A stretch of 64,000 bases of DNA from Phototrophicus methaneseepsis (GTDB lineage Bacteria; Chloroflexota; Anaerolineae; Aggregatilineales; Phototrophicaceae): NCBI RefSeq assembly GCF_015500095.1, contig NZ_CP062983.1:2232001-2296000 (forward strand). Direction: 5' to 3'. The position numbers and the translations under genes were made by a program. The notes below the pieces were generated by a model. That model had not been told where the DNA came from. It saw nothing but the letters and a program-made list of their open reading frames with translations, and did no database searches. Numbering within the stretch: the stretch's first letter is position 1; each line of letters starts with the position of its first letter. Below are positions 19,601 through 27,717 of this stretch, in pieces.

Positions 19601-22600
19601 CGGCACTCCAACGGATAACTCAGACTATTTGCCTGTCTCCGGTGATGGTGATGGTCAGTCCGTCATCGTCAGCATCGACCAGTTGGAACCAGGCGAGAGC
19701 CTCACTATCCGCGTGACGACGACCGTGCTTGCAACTGTCACGGATGGTCAGATCATCGCCAACCAATCCGATCTGACGTGGACTTCGCTCCCTGGTGACC
19801 AGGGTACAAGCAATCAGACACCGGGTGACAGCGGCGATAGCGATGGCGAGCGTAATGGCAGTGGTGGCACAAATGACTACAGCGATACGGATACGGTCAA
19901 CTTCACAGTAGGTGGTACCTATACCGCTGAAAAGAGCATTACCGCCACATCGGAAACGCATACCGATGATAGCGGCCTGCCGAATACCGGAGCGGGCAAT
20001 GTGCCCGTCGTCGTGGGCGAAGTGCTGCGCTATCGTCTGGTAACAGGGCTGGCAGAGGGTACAAATCACAATCTATCCCTATCTGACCAGCTAAGTATGA
20101 TCGGCAGCAACCCGCTCATCACGCCGATTTTTGATGATACCTTCACAGTGACTTTCCAGGGTGTGGGCGCGGGCTTGATCACCTCATCAACCTATGGTGC
20201 CAGCCTGGAAGCTGCCAATGGTTCAACTGTCTCTTTGTTCGATGCAGGGGGGACGCCTCAATTTGCCAGCCTCGTGGACTATAGTGCATCGACCAATTTG
20301 TTGGAACTCAACTTTGGCGATCTGGTAAATGCTGATAACGATTCAGGCGTTGAATATCTGATTGTCGACTTCAACGTGGTCGTGATGAACAATGCAGATG
20401 TCAACCTCAGTGACATCATTGCCAATAACTACGTTGTCATCAGTGATGATGTGAGTAACAATCCCATCACACGTGTGACGTCTAACACGGTGAATGCTGT
20501 TGTCCAGGAACCGGGTGTGTCCCTCACCAAGTCCATCAACGCGACACTTTCCAACCCGGCGACGACAGGGCCTTATGATGCAGGCGATACCGTCGTCTAT
20601 GATATTGTCGTCAGCAATCCGACGGGGACAAATATCGCCGATGCGTTTGATCTCAATATCGTGGATGGTATTGATGCCAACCTTGACCTGACCAATCCGA
20701 TTGCGTTTGTAGGGACGATAACAGGCTCATCAACGGATAATTCCGACTACACAGCTCCTGGGCAATCGGTAGATGTGACTGTTTCTCAGTTAGCACCGGG
20801 GGAAAGCCTGACGATCCGTGTGACGACAACGGTTCGTAACACGGTGACGCTAGCCCAGGTCATCGCCAATCAGGCAGATGTCACATATACTTCTCTGCCT
20901 GGGACCGGGACGGCTTCTAACCCGACTGGCAGCACAACCCCTGGCACCAATGGTGCCCCTAATGGCGAGCGCGATGGCAGCGGCAGTGTAAACGACTATA
21001 CCGATACGGATAACGTCGATTTCACGGTTGGTGGTCCAGTTGATGCCGCTAAATCGATTGCAGGTACGTCTGTCGTTGGTACGGATGACACCACAACGGA
21101 TACTTCTGGTGATCCGCGCCCGGTTGCCATTGGCGAACTCGTTACCTATCGTCTGGTTACGGGCCTGCCGGAAAGTACAAGTACGACGTTGCAGCTCTCG
21201 GATATTCTGGCCGATGGCATCGAATATGAAGCCAACTCGGCGCGCGTATCCTATCTTGCGGATAATGCACCGACTTTCGCCGCCGACTTCAGCGGCATCC
21301 AGAACGAAACAACCCCGACTTTCGTTTTCCCAGCCTCGCGCATCAATTTTGACACAGGGTCGCGCGAGCTTACCTTTGACTTTGGGGCGGTCGTTAATAA
21401 TGACGGTGACAGCAACACGGAAAACATCATCGTTGAGTTTGATGTGCGCGTTGTGGATGATACCCTCATCAACAATTTGGGCGACATCTGGAGTAATAGC
21501 TACGATGTGATTATTGATGAGGGCCTGCCCTCGGAGATCATTACGCCGAGCGCTGACGTATACATCGAAGTTGTTGAGCCAGCGCCAACGCTGACGAAAT
21601 CCTTCTCGTCGGCTGAAACAGGTCTTGGCAGTACCGTGACCATGACGCTCGTCGCCAGTAACCTCGCTACCGATGGGGCGAATGCACCCATTTACGATGT
21701 CAACGTCACGGATGTGCTTGATGATTGGCTGCATGTGACCGATGTGGACGTCAGCTTTAACACGGAGGCCACAGCCTTTGGTAGTTCAGCGACGGATAAC
21801 TCGGTCATCACGCCGGGTTATGCAACGGGTGTGACGGATAATATCGCTGTCCTGATTGATGGGCTGCCAGTCGATGGCGTTGCGACAATCACGGTCACGC
21901 TTGTGGTTGATCCCAATGGAGACTCGCTCCAACTACCGCGTACCATCAACAACATCGCCAACCTGGCAGGGGATAGCCTACCGGGAGAAGATACAGTCGA
22001 CCGTGATTACACCGATAGCGATACAGCCGATCTGGATATTTATGTTCCAGTGCTTCTCGTCTCCAAAACAGATAGTGCGGACCCGGTCAACGCGGGCGAT
22101 ACGCTGAACTATACCATTACGATTGAGAACCCCGGCACGCCGAACTATAGTGCGACACAGGTCGTCTTTACGGATGAACTGCCAACGGGATACCAGGTGA
22201 CGTTAGTTGTGCCATCTCAGGGGACGTGTAGCCCGATTGTTGGCGGTATCCTGACTTGTAACCTGGGGACGATTGCCAGCGGTGGCAATGCGACAGTCAC
22301 AATTAATGGTCGCGTTGGGGCGACGGTTGTAGATGGCGCTGTCTTGAACAACGTTGCCTATGTGACGTCGCAAGAAGGCGTGAATGGCAACGATGGTAAT
22401 GATACGCCTGATGATGGTGATGATGCGCGTGCGGAAGAAGAAACGACAATCGGGCGTGATGTTGACCTTGAGATCGAAAAGACGGTCAACGACAGCACCC
22501 CGAACGAAGGCGACCTGATTACCTATACGCTCCTTGTGACCAACAATGGCCCATCGGATGCGGCGAATGTCGTTGTTACGGATACACTGCCCATTGGTGT

Positions 22601-25600
22601 AACCTACACGACCTTTACGCCGAATACGCTGCCATGTGCTTTTGCACCCAATACCCTGACCTGTACCTTCCCGATGTTAGATGCGGGTGACTTTGTGGAA
22701 ATTGGCATCCGGGCACGTGTAGGGGCTGGTACAAGCGGCACAACAATCACCAATACCGCCTCGGTCACATCGGATGAACCGGAAATCGACACATCGAACA
22801 ACAGTGATGATGTTGACATCAATGTGGATGAAGTTGATCTGGCGGTGACGAAATCAGTAAATAACACATCCCCGGCGGAAGGTGGCACGATCATTTATAG
22901 TGTCACCGTCATCAATAACGGCCCGGCCCCTGCAACGGGCGTCACCGTCACAGATGATCTGAACGCGCTGAATGGTGTTACCTACGTCAGCGATAATGCT
23001 GCGACGCTCATCAACAGCGCCAGCACGCCAACGAGCTATAACAGCGCGACGGGTGCCTGGACGATTGGGCAGCTTAACGCGGGTGCCAGCCTGACGCTGC
23101 AAATCGCGGCTACAGTCGATATCGGCGCAGGGTCCCTGACACAACCCCTCGTCAATACTGCGGCTGTCAGCGGTGTGGATCAGCCGGATAGCGATAATAC
23201 CAACGATAGTGATGATGCCAGTATCTCCGTTGATGGTGTTGACCTCAGCCTGGAGAAAGTGGTTGATCGCAATGTCGTTGATGAAGGTGAGACGATCACC
23301 TACGGCATTATCGTCACTAATGAAAGCTCAATTGTGGCAACCAATGTCGTCGTCACAGATGATCTGTTCGCTGTGCCTGTTACCTATATCAGCCATGTAG
23401 CCCCGACAGGCACCACTTATAACCCCACGACGGGTGAATGGTCCATTCCAAGCATTCCGGGCCTGGGCAACCTGCGCCTGAATATCACGGTATCGGTCAA
23501 CGGCGGTACGGCTGGCACGCAGTTCCCCAACGAGGCTGAAATCACCAGCCTGGACCAGGTTGATGGTGATGATACCAATGACAGCGATGACGAAATCGTC
23601 CGGGTGCGTGCAACAGACGTCCAGGTGACGAAATCGGTTGATAATCCCACCGCAGCAGAAGGTGATACGGTCGTTTACAGCATCTCTGTGACCAACAACG
23701 GCCCGTCCCGTGCGACCAATATCACGGTTGAGGATAATCTGCCCACTGGCCTGACCTATGTCAGCGATAATGCTGCGACGTTGATTGATTCCGCCACCAA
23801 TGTGACCACTTACAATCCGGCCACTGGCGTATGGTCGGTTGGTCTCTTGAATGCGGGTAGCAGCCTGACGTTGGAAATCACAACAACGATTAACGCAGGT
23901 ACAACGGGGACCACGCTCAATAACACGGCGACGATAACCAATGTCGAAGAAGGCGATACCAACCCGGCGAATGATGACGACAGCGCGACAATTGCTGTCT
24001 CCGGGTTGGACCTGAGCCTGACAAAGGCTGTGGATAACCCAGCCCCGAACGTGGGCGATACGGTTGTGTATCATATCGTCGTCGTCAACAACGGCCCTGC
24101 CAATGCGACGGGTGTTGTCGTGACGGATGACTTCAACACGCTACCAGGCTTATCCTATATCTCGGATAACAGCGCCAGCTCAAGCACGACCTATAACAGT
24201 GCAACGGGTGAATGGACGATTGGTAATCTCGCCAGTGGTGCGACTATCGACCTGTTCATTTCAGCACAGGTGCAGGCTAGCGCGGTGGGTACGGCAGTCA
24301 CGAACACAGCGGCTATCACCGATGTTGATCAGCCGGATAGCAACCCGACTAACAATGAAGACGACGCTGTCATTGGTGTGGGCACGTTAGATATCGAAGT
24401 TGAAAAAGTCGTCGATAATCCGGCGCCTTCAACAGGTGATAACGTCACCTATACGATTACCGTGACCAACAATGGCCCATCGAATGCAACGGGTATCATC
24501 CTGGATGAAAACCTACCGTTGGATGGTGTCTCGCTCACATATGTCAGCGATACGCCATCGCAGGGGACCTTCACGCCAGTGCCAGCAGGCAGTACATGGA
24601 CTGTTGGGAATCTCGCCAGTGGGGCATCGGCCACATTGCAACTGACGGTAATGGTCAACATCACAGACGGTAGCATCGTGAATACGGCATCGCTTAACAG
24701 CGTTGACCAACCGGATAGCAACCCGGATAACAACACAGATACAGCGACGATCGTCCTGGGCGGTACCGACTTGGCGGTTGATAAGACCGTTGATAACACC
24801 ACGCCCGAACAAGGCGGCTCGGTCACCTATACCATCGTGGCGACCAACAATGGCCCTGTCGATGCAACCAATGTCGTCGTCGTAGACATCCTGCCACCGG
24901 GCATCACCTATATCTCTGATAATGCTGCCACAGTGAACAACTCAGTTGGTAGCCCGACGAGCTTCGACCCGGGTACAGGTAACTGGACAATTGGTGAGCT
25001 GAATAATGGCGAATCGCTATCCTTGCAGATTGCCGTGACGGTCGACGTCAATGGTGGCTCTGTGCGCAACACGGCAGAAATCAGCGGTGACCAGCCGGAT
25101 AGCAACCCGGATAACGACATTGATGATGCAATCATCTCCGTTGATGGCGCTGACCTGAGCTTGACGAAATCAGTCAATACATCGACGCCGCAGGTGGGCC
25201 AGGACATTGTCTATACGCTGACAGTCAGCAACAGTGGCCCCAGCACAGCTTTCAATGTGGAAGTCACGGACACGCTGCCGGGTGACGTCACCTATAATGG
25301 CGATCACGTCGCATCACAAGGTACCTTTGATGGCAGCCTGTGGGTCGTCGGCCAATTGAATGCAGGTCAGTCTGCATCGCTGCAAATGACCGTCAGAGTG
25401 ACGGGCAATACCGGCAATACAACAAACATTGCGGAAGTCACTCGCAGCGATCAACCGGATCCTGATTCAACACCTGGTAATGGCAACACGACGGAAGACG
25501 ACTATGCAGCCAGTAACTTCGCCTTTGATCCGCCATTTGGCCGTAAGGTCTTCGATGATAATGGCCTGCCGTTGTTGGAATGGCGCATCGAATGGGTGAA

Positions 25601-26444
25601 CCCTGGCACGCAGCCCCTGGCTATCACCGTTGTTGATCCGATCCCGGATGGCACAACTTACGAACCGGGCAGCCTGACATGTACATCACCAAGTGGCATA
25701 CTGACGGTGAACCGCTGCGCTTATAATGCGGGTAACGACAGTGTCGTGTTCGAAGGCGTGCTCTTCCCAGATCCAGGCGCAACGCCTGATGACATCACAG
25801 CGGCTAACAACCGCCTGATCATGACCTTCCTTGTCGATGTTGATGATGATGTGGAAGAAGTCAACAACGAAGCGATGCTCAATGCCATCACAGGGGATAC
25901 AGTCAGTACCAGTAATGTGTGGCGTCGTCCAGAAGAACCAGCCCCAGATGATGATGGCGGTGCTGATACGCCTGCGCAGGAAGCGAATATTCGCATCAAT
26001 AAATCAGCTTATCCGGCGATTGCCTTCCCAGGCGAAGAACTGGCCTGGATTATCGAAGTCGCCAACGACAGCGGCGTAGATGCCTACAACGTCCGGGTGA
26101 CGGATAGCATCCCGGCCCAGTTGACGATCATCAACACGATCTACGGCGAAGGTAGCGTGACGGTCAATGATCATGATGTGACCTGGCAGTTAGGAACGGT
26201 CCCGGCTGGTGCATCCTATAGCCTGCGCATCGTAACGCGCGTCCCGGCTGATCTTAACGAGCCTGTGGCTAACACCGCCTATCTATCCGGTGATAATATC
26301 TCGCCGCAGGAATCCCAGGCTGTTGCAGCCATTGTGGAACAACTGCCAGCAACAGGCGAGACGCCTCTGTGGAGCTTCTTCTTGAAGGTCCTTGGCCCCG
26401 GCGTGATCGTGGCCCTGGTAAGCTGGTTGTTCTTGCGGCGGTAA
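13668..26444 (+). CDS. giant LPATG-anchored surface protein with DUF11-like repeats
   Basis: This 4258-residue protein fills one fifth of the window. A Sec signal peptide (about residues 1-27, cut after VVMA) is followed by an N-terminal region with cysteines (to about 600), six two-module repeats (about 613-2790), an array of eight roughly 127-residue repeats (about 2931-3950), two divergent modules, and a C-terminal sorting signal: LPATG at 4226-4230, a hydrophobic stretch and terminal RR. Repeat modules carry the DUF11/TIGR01451 pattern (VTNNGPSxATNVVVTDxLPxGxTY) and longer modules resemble isopeptide-forming fimbrial D2 domains (NERPVAIGEVVTYRLVTGLPEG). It is probably exported, folded as a string of beta-sandwiches and anchored by a sortase; adhesion or S-layer-like function is inference. 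No sortase gene is in the window. It is monocistronic and ends in a strong terminator. Confidence 0.93.
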   Translation: MHKRSMVISALIAVVMAFVTTGVVMAAPAATVTIGGGGDIFIGTSSIELSATFDNTAAAGSANIGYGPFIDIYFPVNGADGAANTSLPLDGIDYIADSATYLGISVTEVIQVFPDSPLGENGCGPTQSWVEHPYAVETNFDPVTVCGIPGDKLVTFQLPFGSFTPEQPPATVEFQASLHDYADLAQPLTLRAQGGFQFGNDPLDNPCCDPSIPTTRPYDATTFPNTGTITPTLLEIEKEYNGPEDETATGPNYSRSYTVTVTAAPDQTIEDLDVFDYLDDNVVITGVNAPGSSSITIGGVAAVFPIGPLTNNGTTNELIVNYASMQDTVSFTISFYVPLRDAAGNPVVSSSTGSDGTTENRAFALGDWDPLDPRDAGATDNALAGNASCPGCPPLVTHEDSPMVIQKTVTNLTDSANTPGDVLEYTLDIQLSDFFALDDVEIFDVISDGQRITGPPQIIFFQHGTPSNRAIDAAYYEIREYFTGGADSLPDPDVTAIAGDTVLYIDLSGEVEDSTSFTELLGGCVPAGGTGGGDPDCSPNLGATSATIRYQTTIQDAFTDQFPSNDASVDEGDTLMNTVEIRPGVVLDTATLAPTGGSYDAGDNSGAEVEIVTGTLEKTIYGIREPASGNVNLSPGSSPQIRPGDEIIFRLRYTMPSTDFENFILSDYLPLPVMDANEIVAFDDVISDGGTSVGTGIPAAGRAMWGPTPGQTNFAAHRATLGTPLENGMTVPTLIVPGGTIPISCDGGTISAEENSVAFCFGDFDDPTNTDSIVDILFSVTVSNQSFADGLFLTNFAQSGTGSTNAGTSSNDEIIGFELREPILQIKKGIIDSTNPNEDFSSQTTPSGTTFADAGTGGAPFTGSIETSEGGGSGNVDGALDADASGLDANDTVRYAVTIQNTGGSGAFDIKLTDSLPTGLVCNPANLNLSVTLGDGTSVAYTTPSGNDCDFFINFDGDTDDGIELIDPSAGTPVCQHPGVDPALAVIIVTYDLVIDTSVASGDEIINTATLTNYAATDGGPNFLGNDPSNYPDDDASITIEGNLEKTIVSTSDTDSSDVEDGTVGNERPVLIGEVITYSISHDIPEGTTTNLQFRDNLPDGLTFAGNATVTFDSDTGISSSDAGIGTGGPIPAGNITGGTVSGEDVTFSLGTISNSDNDDDAESVTVTFDAVVVDIPANQAGVQLVNDATLFINSNEIITSETRTVEIIEPDVDITKVNDVTGVDVDAGDTVEFTLTVENTGTSPAYNIEITDTLPAIGASYLTFSALDASTSTCDDLVGWSIDTASPPAVNFTLDRLANGDDCTIIYSAIVPSEATPGETYTNTVEVTSFDSRDNPADPGNRNYTGGSDSSDITTPDITIAKSSLATSEDHTDPGDTRTGTSNATEIPLAIGEIIRFRLEVTLIEGEHENLTIADNLPTGLDAIYDSAFTVTIPASVTVPTAGLTSGTTTSIYNDDGTEAVAGLNTGNPGNISLRFNGTTTNADTNNGTDEIIVVEFNALLLNSTAASNDRGEQRDNSATVNEGGGQSTGTSNVVNTRIREPLVTVDKVASPTSGDAGDTITFTLTISNDNNAYGATAYNLNVVDVLPANYSDVTVTSIPSGATDNSSGNTIDVVIPSLAQNASVTITYTADIILNVAPADVVTNTADLTWTSLPGNFGTDDGTGGNNTGSSLADLDSDQGGGYDSGEDGGERTGSATNANDYNDSDSADVTVDNVAPVKALFATSEGHTSEAFDGSSGNERPVAIGEVVTFQLTTGIPEGVSQDVVLSDVLVPGLSFIDGTVTVYTNSASSMDFADITGTIPTTPTGLAVPADGDGAPTNAGTYRYDAATRTLEINLGDITNQDDDADDEQVIVLFNVVVANDTVTGDTNSNGVNDLGDIWANVFSASVAGNTPVNSNPVSVVVEEPQPTITKTINAALSNPATGPYDAGDTVVYDIVVSNPSTANIIDAFELDIVDDVDANLNLTNPIAFIGTINGTPTDNSDYLPVSGDGDGQSVIVSIDQLEPGESLTIRVTTTVLATVTDGQIIANQSDLTWTSLPGDQGTSNQTPGDSGDSDGERNGSGGTNDYSDTDTVNFTVGGTYTAEKSITATSETHTDDSGLPNTGAGNVPVVVGEVLRYRLVTGLAEGTNHNLSLSDQLSMIGSNPLITPIFDDTFTVTFQGVGAGLITSSTYGASLEAANGSTVSLFDAGGTPQFASLVDYSASTNLLELNFGDLVNADNDSGVEYLIVDFNVVVMNNADVNLSDIIANNYVVISDDVSNNPITRVTSNTVNAVVQEPGVSLTKSINATLSNPATTGPYDAGDTVVYDIVVSNPTGTNIADAFDLNIVDGIDANLDLTNPIAFVGTITGSSTDNSDYTAPGQSVDVTVSQLAPGESLTIRVTTTVRNTVTLAQVIANQADVTYTSLPGTGTASNPTGSTTPGTNGAPNGERDGSGSVNDYTDTDNVDFTVGGPVDAAKSIAGTSVVGTDDTTTDTSGDPRPVAIGELVTYRLVTGLPESTSTTLQLSDILADGIEYEANSARVSYLADNAPTFAADFSGIQNETTPTFVFPASRINFDTGSRELTFDFGAVVNNDGDSNTENIIVEFDVRVVDDTLINNLGDIWSNSYDVIIDEGLPSEIITPSADVYIEVVEPAPTLTKSFSSAETGLGSTVTMTLVASNLATDGANAPIYDVNVTDVLDDWLHVTDVDVSFNTEATAFGSSATDNSVITPGYATGVTDNIAVLIDGLPVDGVATITVTLVVDPNGDSLQLPRTINNIANLAGDSLPGEDTVDRDYTDSDTADLDIYVPVLLVSKTDSADPVNAGDTLNYTITIENPGTPNYSATQVVFTDELPTGYQVTLVVPSQGTCSPIVGGILTCNLGTIASGGNATVTINGRVGATVVDGAVLNNVAYVTSQEGVNGNDGNDTPDDGDDARAEEETTIGRDVDLEIEKTVNDSTPNEGDLITYTLLVTNNGPSDAANVVVTDTLPIGVTYTTFTPNTLPCAFAPNTLTCTFPMLDAGDFVEIGIRARVGAGTSGTTITNTASVTSDEPEIDTSNNSDDVDINVDEVDLAVTKSVNNTSPAEGGTIIYSVTVINNGPAPATGVTVTDDLNALNGVTYVSDNAATLINSASTPTSYNSATGAWTIGQLNAGASLTLQIAATVDIGAGSLTQPLVNTAAVSGVDQPDSDNTNDSDDASISVDGVDLSLEKVVDRNVVDEGETITYGIIVTNESSIVATNVVVTDDLFAVPVTYISHVAPTGTTYNPTTGEWSIPSIPGLGNLRLNITVSVNGGTAGTQFPNEAEITSLDQVDGDDTNDSDDEIVRVRATDVQVTKSVDNPTAAEGDTVVYSISVTNNGPSRATNITVEDNLPTGLTYVSDNAATLIDSATNVTTYNPATGVWSVGLLNAGSSLTLEITTTINAGTTGTTLNNTATITNVEEGDTNPANDDDSATIAVSGLDLSLTKAVDNPAPNVGDTVVYHIVVVNNGPANATGVVVTDDFNTLPGLSYISDNSASSSTTYNSATGEWTIGNLASGATIDLFISAQVQASAVGTAVTNTAAITDVDQPDSNPTNNEDDAVIGVGTLDIEVEKVVDNPAPSTGDNVTYTITVTNNGPSNATGIILDENLPLDGVSLTYVSDTPSQGTFTPVPAGSTWTVGNLASGASATLQLTVMVNITDGSIVNTASLNSVDQPDSNPDNNTDTATIVLGGTDLAVDKTVDNTTPEQGGSVTYTIVATNNGPVDATNVVVVDILPPGITYISDNAATVNNSVGSPTSFDPGTGNWTIGELNNGESLSLQIAVTVDVNGGSVRNTAEISGDQPDSNPDNDIDDAIISVDGADLSLTKSVNTSTPQVGQDIVYTLTVSNSGPSTAFNVEVTDTLPGDVTYNGDHVASQGTFDGSLWVVGQLNAGQSASLQMTVRVTGNTGNTTNIAEVTRSDQPDPDSTPGNGNTTEDDYAASNFAFDPPFGRKVFDDNGLPLLEWRIEWVNPGTQPLAITVVDPIPDGTTYEPGSLTCTSPSGILTVNRCAYNAGNDSVVFEGVLFPDPGATPDDITAANNRLIMTFLVDVDDDVEEVNNEAMLNAITGDTVSTSNVWRRPEEPAPDDDGGADTPAQEANIRINKSAYPAIAFPGEELAWIIEVANDSGVDAYNVRVTDSIPAQLTIINTIYGEGSVTVNDHDVTWQLGTVPAGASYSLRIVTRVPADLNEPVANTAYLSGDNISPQESQAVAAIVEQLPATGETPLWSFFLKVLGPGVIVALVSWLFLRR
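15504..22048 (+). repeat. six A/B two-module repeats in the giant gene
   Basis: Long A modules (start at about residues 613, 1043, 1358, 1717, 2084, 2458; core ATSExHT...NERPVAIGEVVTYRL) alternate with B modules (about 823, 1212, 1544, 1910, 2283, 2639; core PYDAGDTVVYDIVVSNP). The last four dyads recur every 315-374 residues. The fourth and fifth B modules are still similar at DNA level (19440-19510 against 20565-20635), which points to fairly recent duplication of a unit of about 1.1 kb. Confidence 0.75.
22458..25509 (+). repeat. tandem array of eight ~127-residue DUF11-like repeats
   Basis: Units start at about residues 2931, 3055, 3190, 3316, 3445, 3572, 3698 and 3827, a period of 123-138 residues. 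Each begins DLxxxKxVDNxxPxxGDxVxYxIxVTNNGP, passes a YVSDNAAT-type strand, and closes with an acidic DQPDSNPDNNxDDAxI linker that looks like a calcium-binding hinge. Confidence 0.8.
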
Positions 26445-26486
26445 AGCGAACGCCAACAGCCAGCAAGCTATATAGAGCAACAAAAA

Positions 26487-26518
26487 ACGAGCAGCCTGTT
26501 TATAGGCTGCTCGTTTTG
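26487..26518. terminator. bidirectional rho-independent terminator
   Basis: A perfect 10-bp stem (ACGAGCAGCC / GGCTGCTCGT, 8-base loop) is flanked by A5 on the left and T4 on the right. It lies between the convergent giant surface-protein gene and the CobW-type gene and can serve both. Confidence 0.85.
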
Positions 26519-26557
26519 CTTGTAGGTAGGTTGTATTGGGCAAATTTTAAAACGGAT

Positions 26558-27637
26558 TTATTTTGACTGTTGGCGCAGCCAGCGCAATTCATCGAGTACG
26601 GCGTCGGCTTTTTCTTCTGGGGTAGCGATGCAGGCTTCGAAGGCATCCGTCAGGGTTTCTTTGTTGATCGCATCATGGTTGCCAATGATGACCACCTGCG
26701 ATTGACGCTGTTCATCTGGCCGCCAGGGGCGATGCCCCGCCAGGACAGCCCGTTTGCCGACGAGCTGTAGCACGTAACGCATATCCGGGTTGCTGGTGAC
26801 CTGGAAGATGCCTTTCGCACGGTAGACGCCCAATGGCAAATTGCCAACGACTTCGCGTAGGCGCTCCAGGTTAAGCGGCTGCGTGCTGGTCCAACTCCAC
26901 GTGCTATAAATCAGTGTATGGTCTTGATGCTCGTGGTCATGGTCGTGCTCATGATGTGCTTGCCCCTGTTCGTGCACATGGACATCATAGGTGGTTTGCT
27001 CTGCCATTTGCTCCGGGGCATAGCGCCCAACGCCCAGCAGCAATTCCAGCGGGACCTGTGCATGGGTTGTCTCAAAGATACGGGCATTGGGCACCAGTTC
27101 GCGTATACGTGCTTTGACCTGCTCACGATATGTATCTGTGACAGTATCGACCTTATTGAGCACGATGAAATCTGCCACGATGACCTGACGCAGGCTGAGC
27201 GCCTGATCCTGGCCTTCCAGCTCCAAAAATTGTTCTGCATCCACGAGTGCGATGACGCTATCGAGGTTGACCAGGGGCATGACTTCCGGCATACGGAACG
27301 TCATGGCAACAGCTAACGGGTCGGAGACGCCGCTGGCTTCGATGATGATATATTCTGGCGGATCATCAGACTGCGTTAAGCGCAGCACCGCTGAGAGCAA
27401 ATCGCCGCGTATCGTGCAGCAGATACACCCGTTAGAAAGGTTGACCATCTCACCCTCAACGCCGACGACAAGCTGCGTATCAATATTGATCGCGCCGAAG
27501 TCGTTGACAAGGACGGCAATTTTCAGGCCATGATCAGCATGCAAGATGTGGTTGAGTAGGGTTGTCTTGCCAGCACCGAGGAACCCCGTCAGGATCGTAA
27601 TCGGGGTCGGTGGGTGGGATTGTGTAGGGCGGGTCAT
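26558..27637 (-). CDS. CobW/COG0523 family GTPase, putative zinc chaperone
   Basis: A 359-residue G3E GTPase. It has a Walker A (TGFLGAGKTTLLNH near residue 18), the metal-binding CxCC motif in NGCICCTIRGDL, the GTPase NKxD motif (VLNKVD), a histidine-rich loop of about 30 residues (HEHDHDHEHQDH) before the CobW C-terminal domain, and the C-terminal domain itself (LPLGVYRAKGIF). Start: the ATG at 27637 is preferred, with GAGAG upstream; an in-frame TTG at 27664 lacks a good site. COG0523 proteins deliver zinc or other metals to apo-proteins. It follows the metal-uptake permease gene by about 80 bases on the same strand, which strongly suggests a zinc-homeostasis operon. Confidence 0.9.
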   Translation of the reverse strand: MTRPTQSHPPTPITILTGFLGAGKTTLLNHILHADHGLKIAVLVNDFGAINIDTQLVVGVEGEMVNLSNGCICCTIRGDLLSAVLRLTQSDDPPEYIIIEASGVSDPLAVAMTFRMPEVMPLVNLDSVIALVDAEQFLELEGQDQALSLRQVIVADFIVLNKVDTVTDTYREQVKARIRELVPNARIFETTHAQVPLELLLGVGRYAPEQMAEQTTYDVHVHEQGQAHHEHDHDHEHQDHTLIYSTWSWTSTQPLNLERLREVVGNLPLGVYRAKGIFQVTSNPDMRYVLQLVGKRAVLAGHRPWRPDEQRQSQVVIIGNHDAINKETLTDAFEACIATPEEKADAVLDELRWLRQQSK

Positions 27638-27662
27638 GAGTCTCTCACTCTCAGCTAGATTC

Positions 27663-27675
27663 AATAATGATTATT
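27663..27675. promoter_or_regulatory. Fur/Zur-like inverted hexamer upstream of CobW gene
   Basis: AATAAT-G-ATTATT is a perfect 6-1-6 inverted hexamer, the basic layout of Fur-family boxes. It sits just upstream of the CobW-type gene and after the permease gene, so it may control an internal promoter. Short AT-rich palindromes also arise by chance. Confidence 0.35.
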
Positions 27676-27717
27676 TAGACGTTTTCTATCTAGATGCTTT
27701 GTTATTCAGACGCTTTG

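Noticed and set aside
20850-21734. 294-residue open frame on the minus strand inside the giant gene
   Set aside because: Antisense of repeat-rich coding sequence, high Arg/Ile/Cys composition and no homology-like motifs. The many other antisense frames in 13668-26444 are alike.
13668-26444. Regular repeats considered as CRISPR or other non-coding array
   Set aside because: The repeats are coding, differ in DNA sequence and keep one long reading frame, so they are protein domain repeats.
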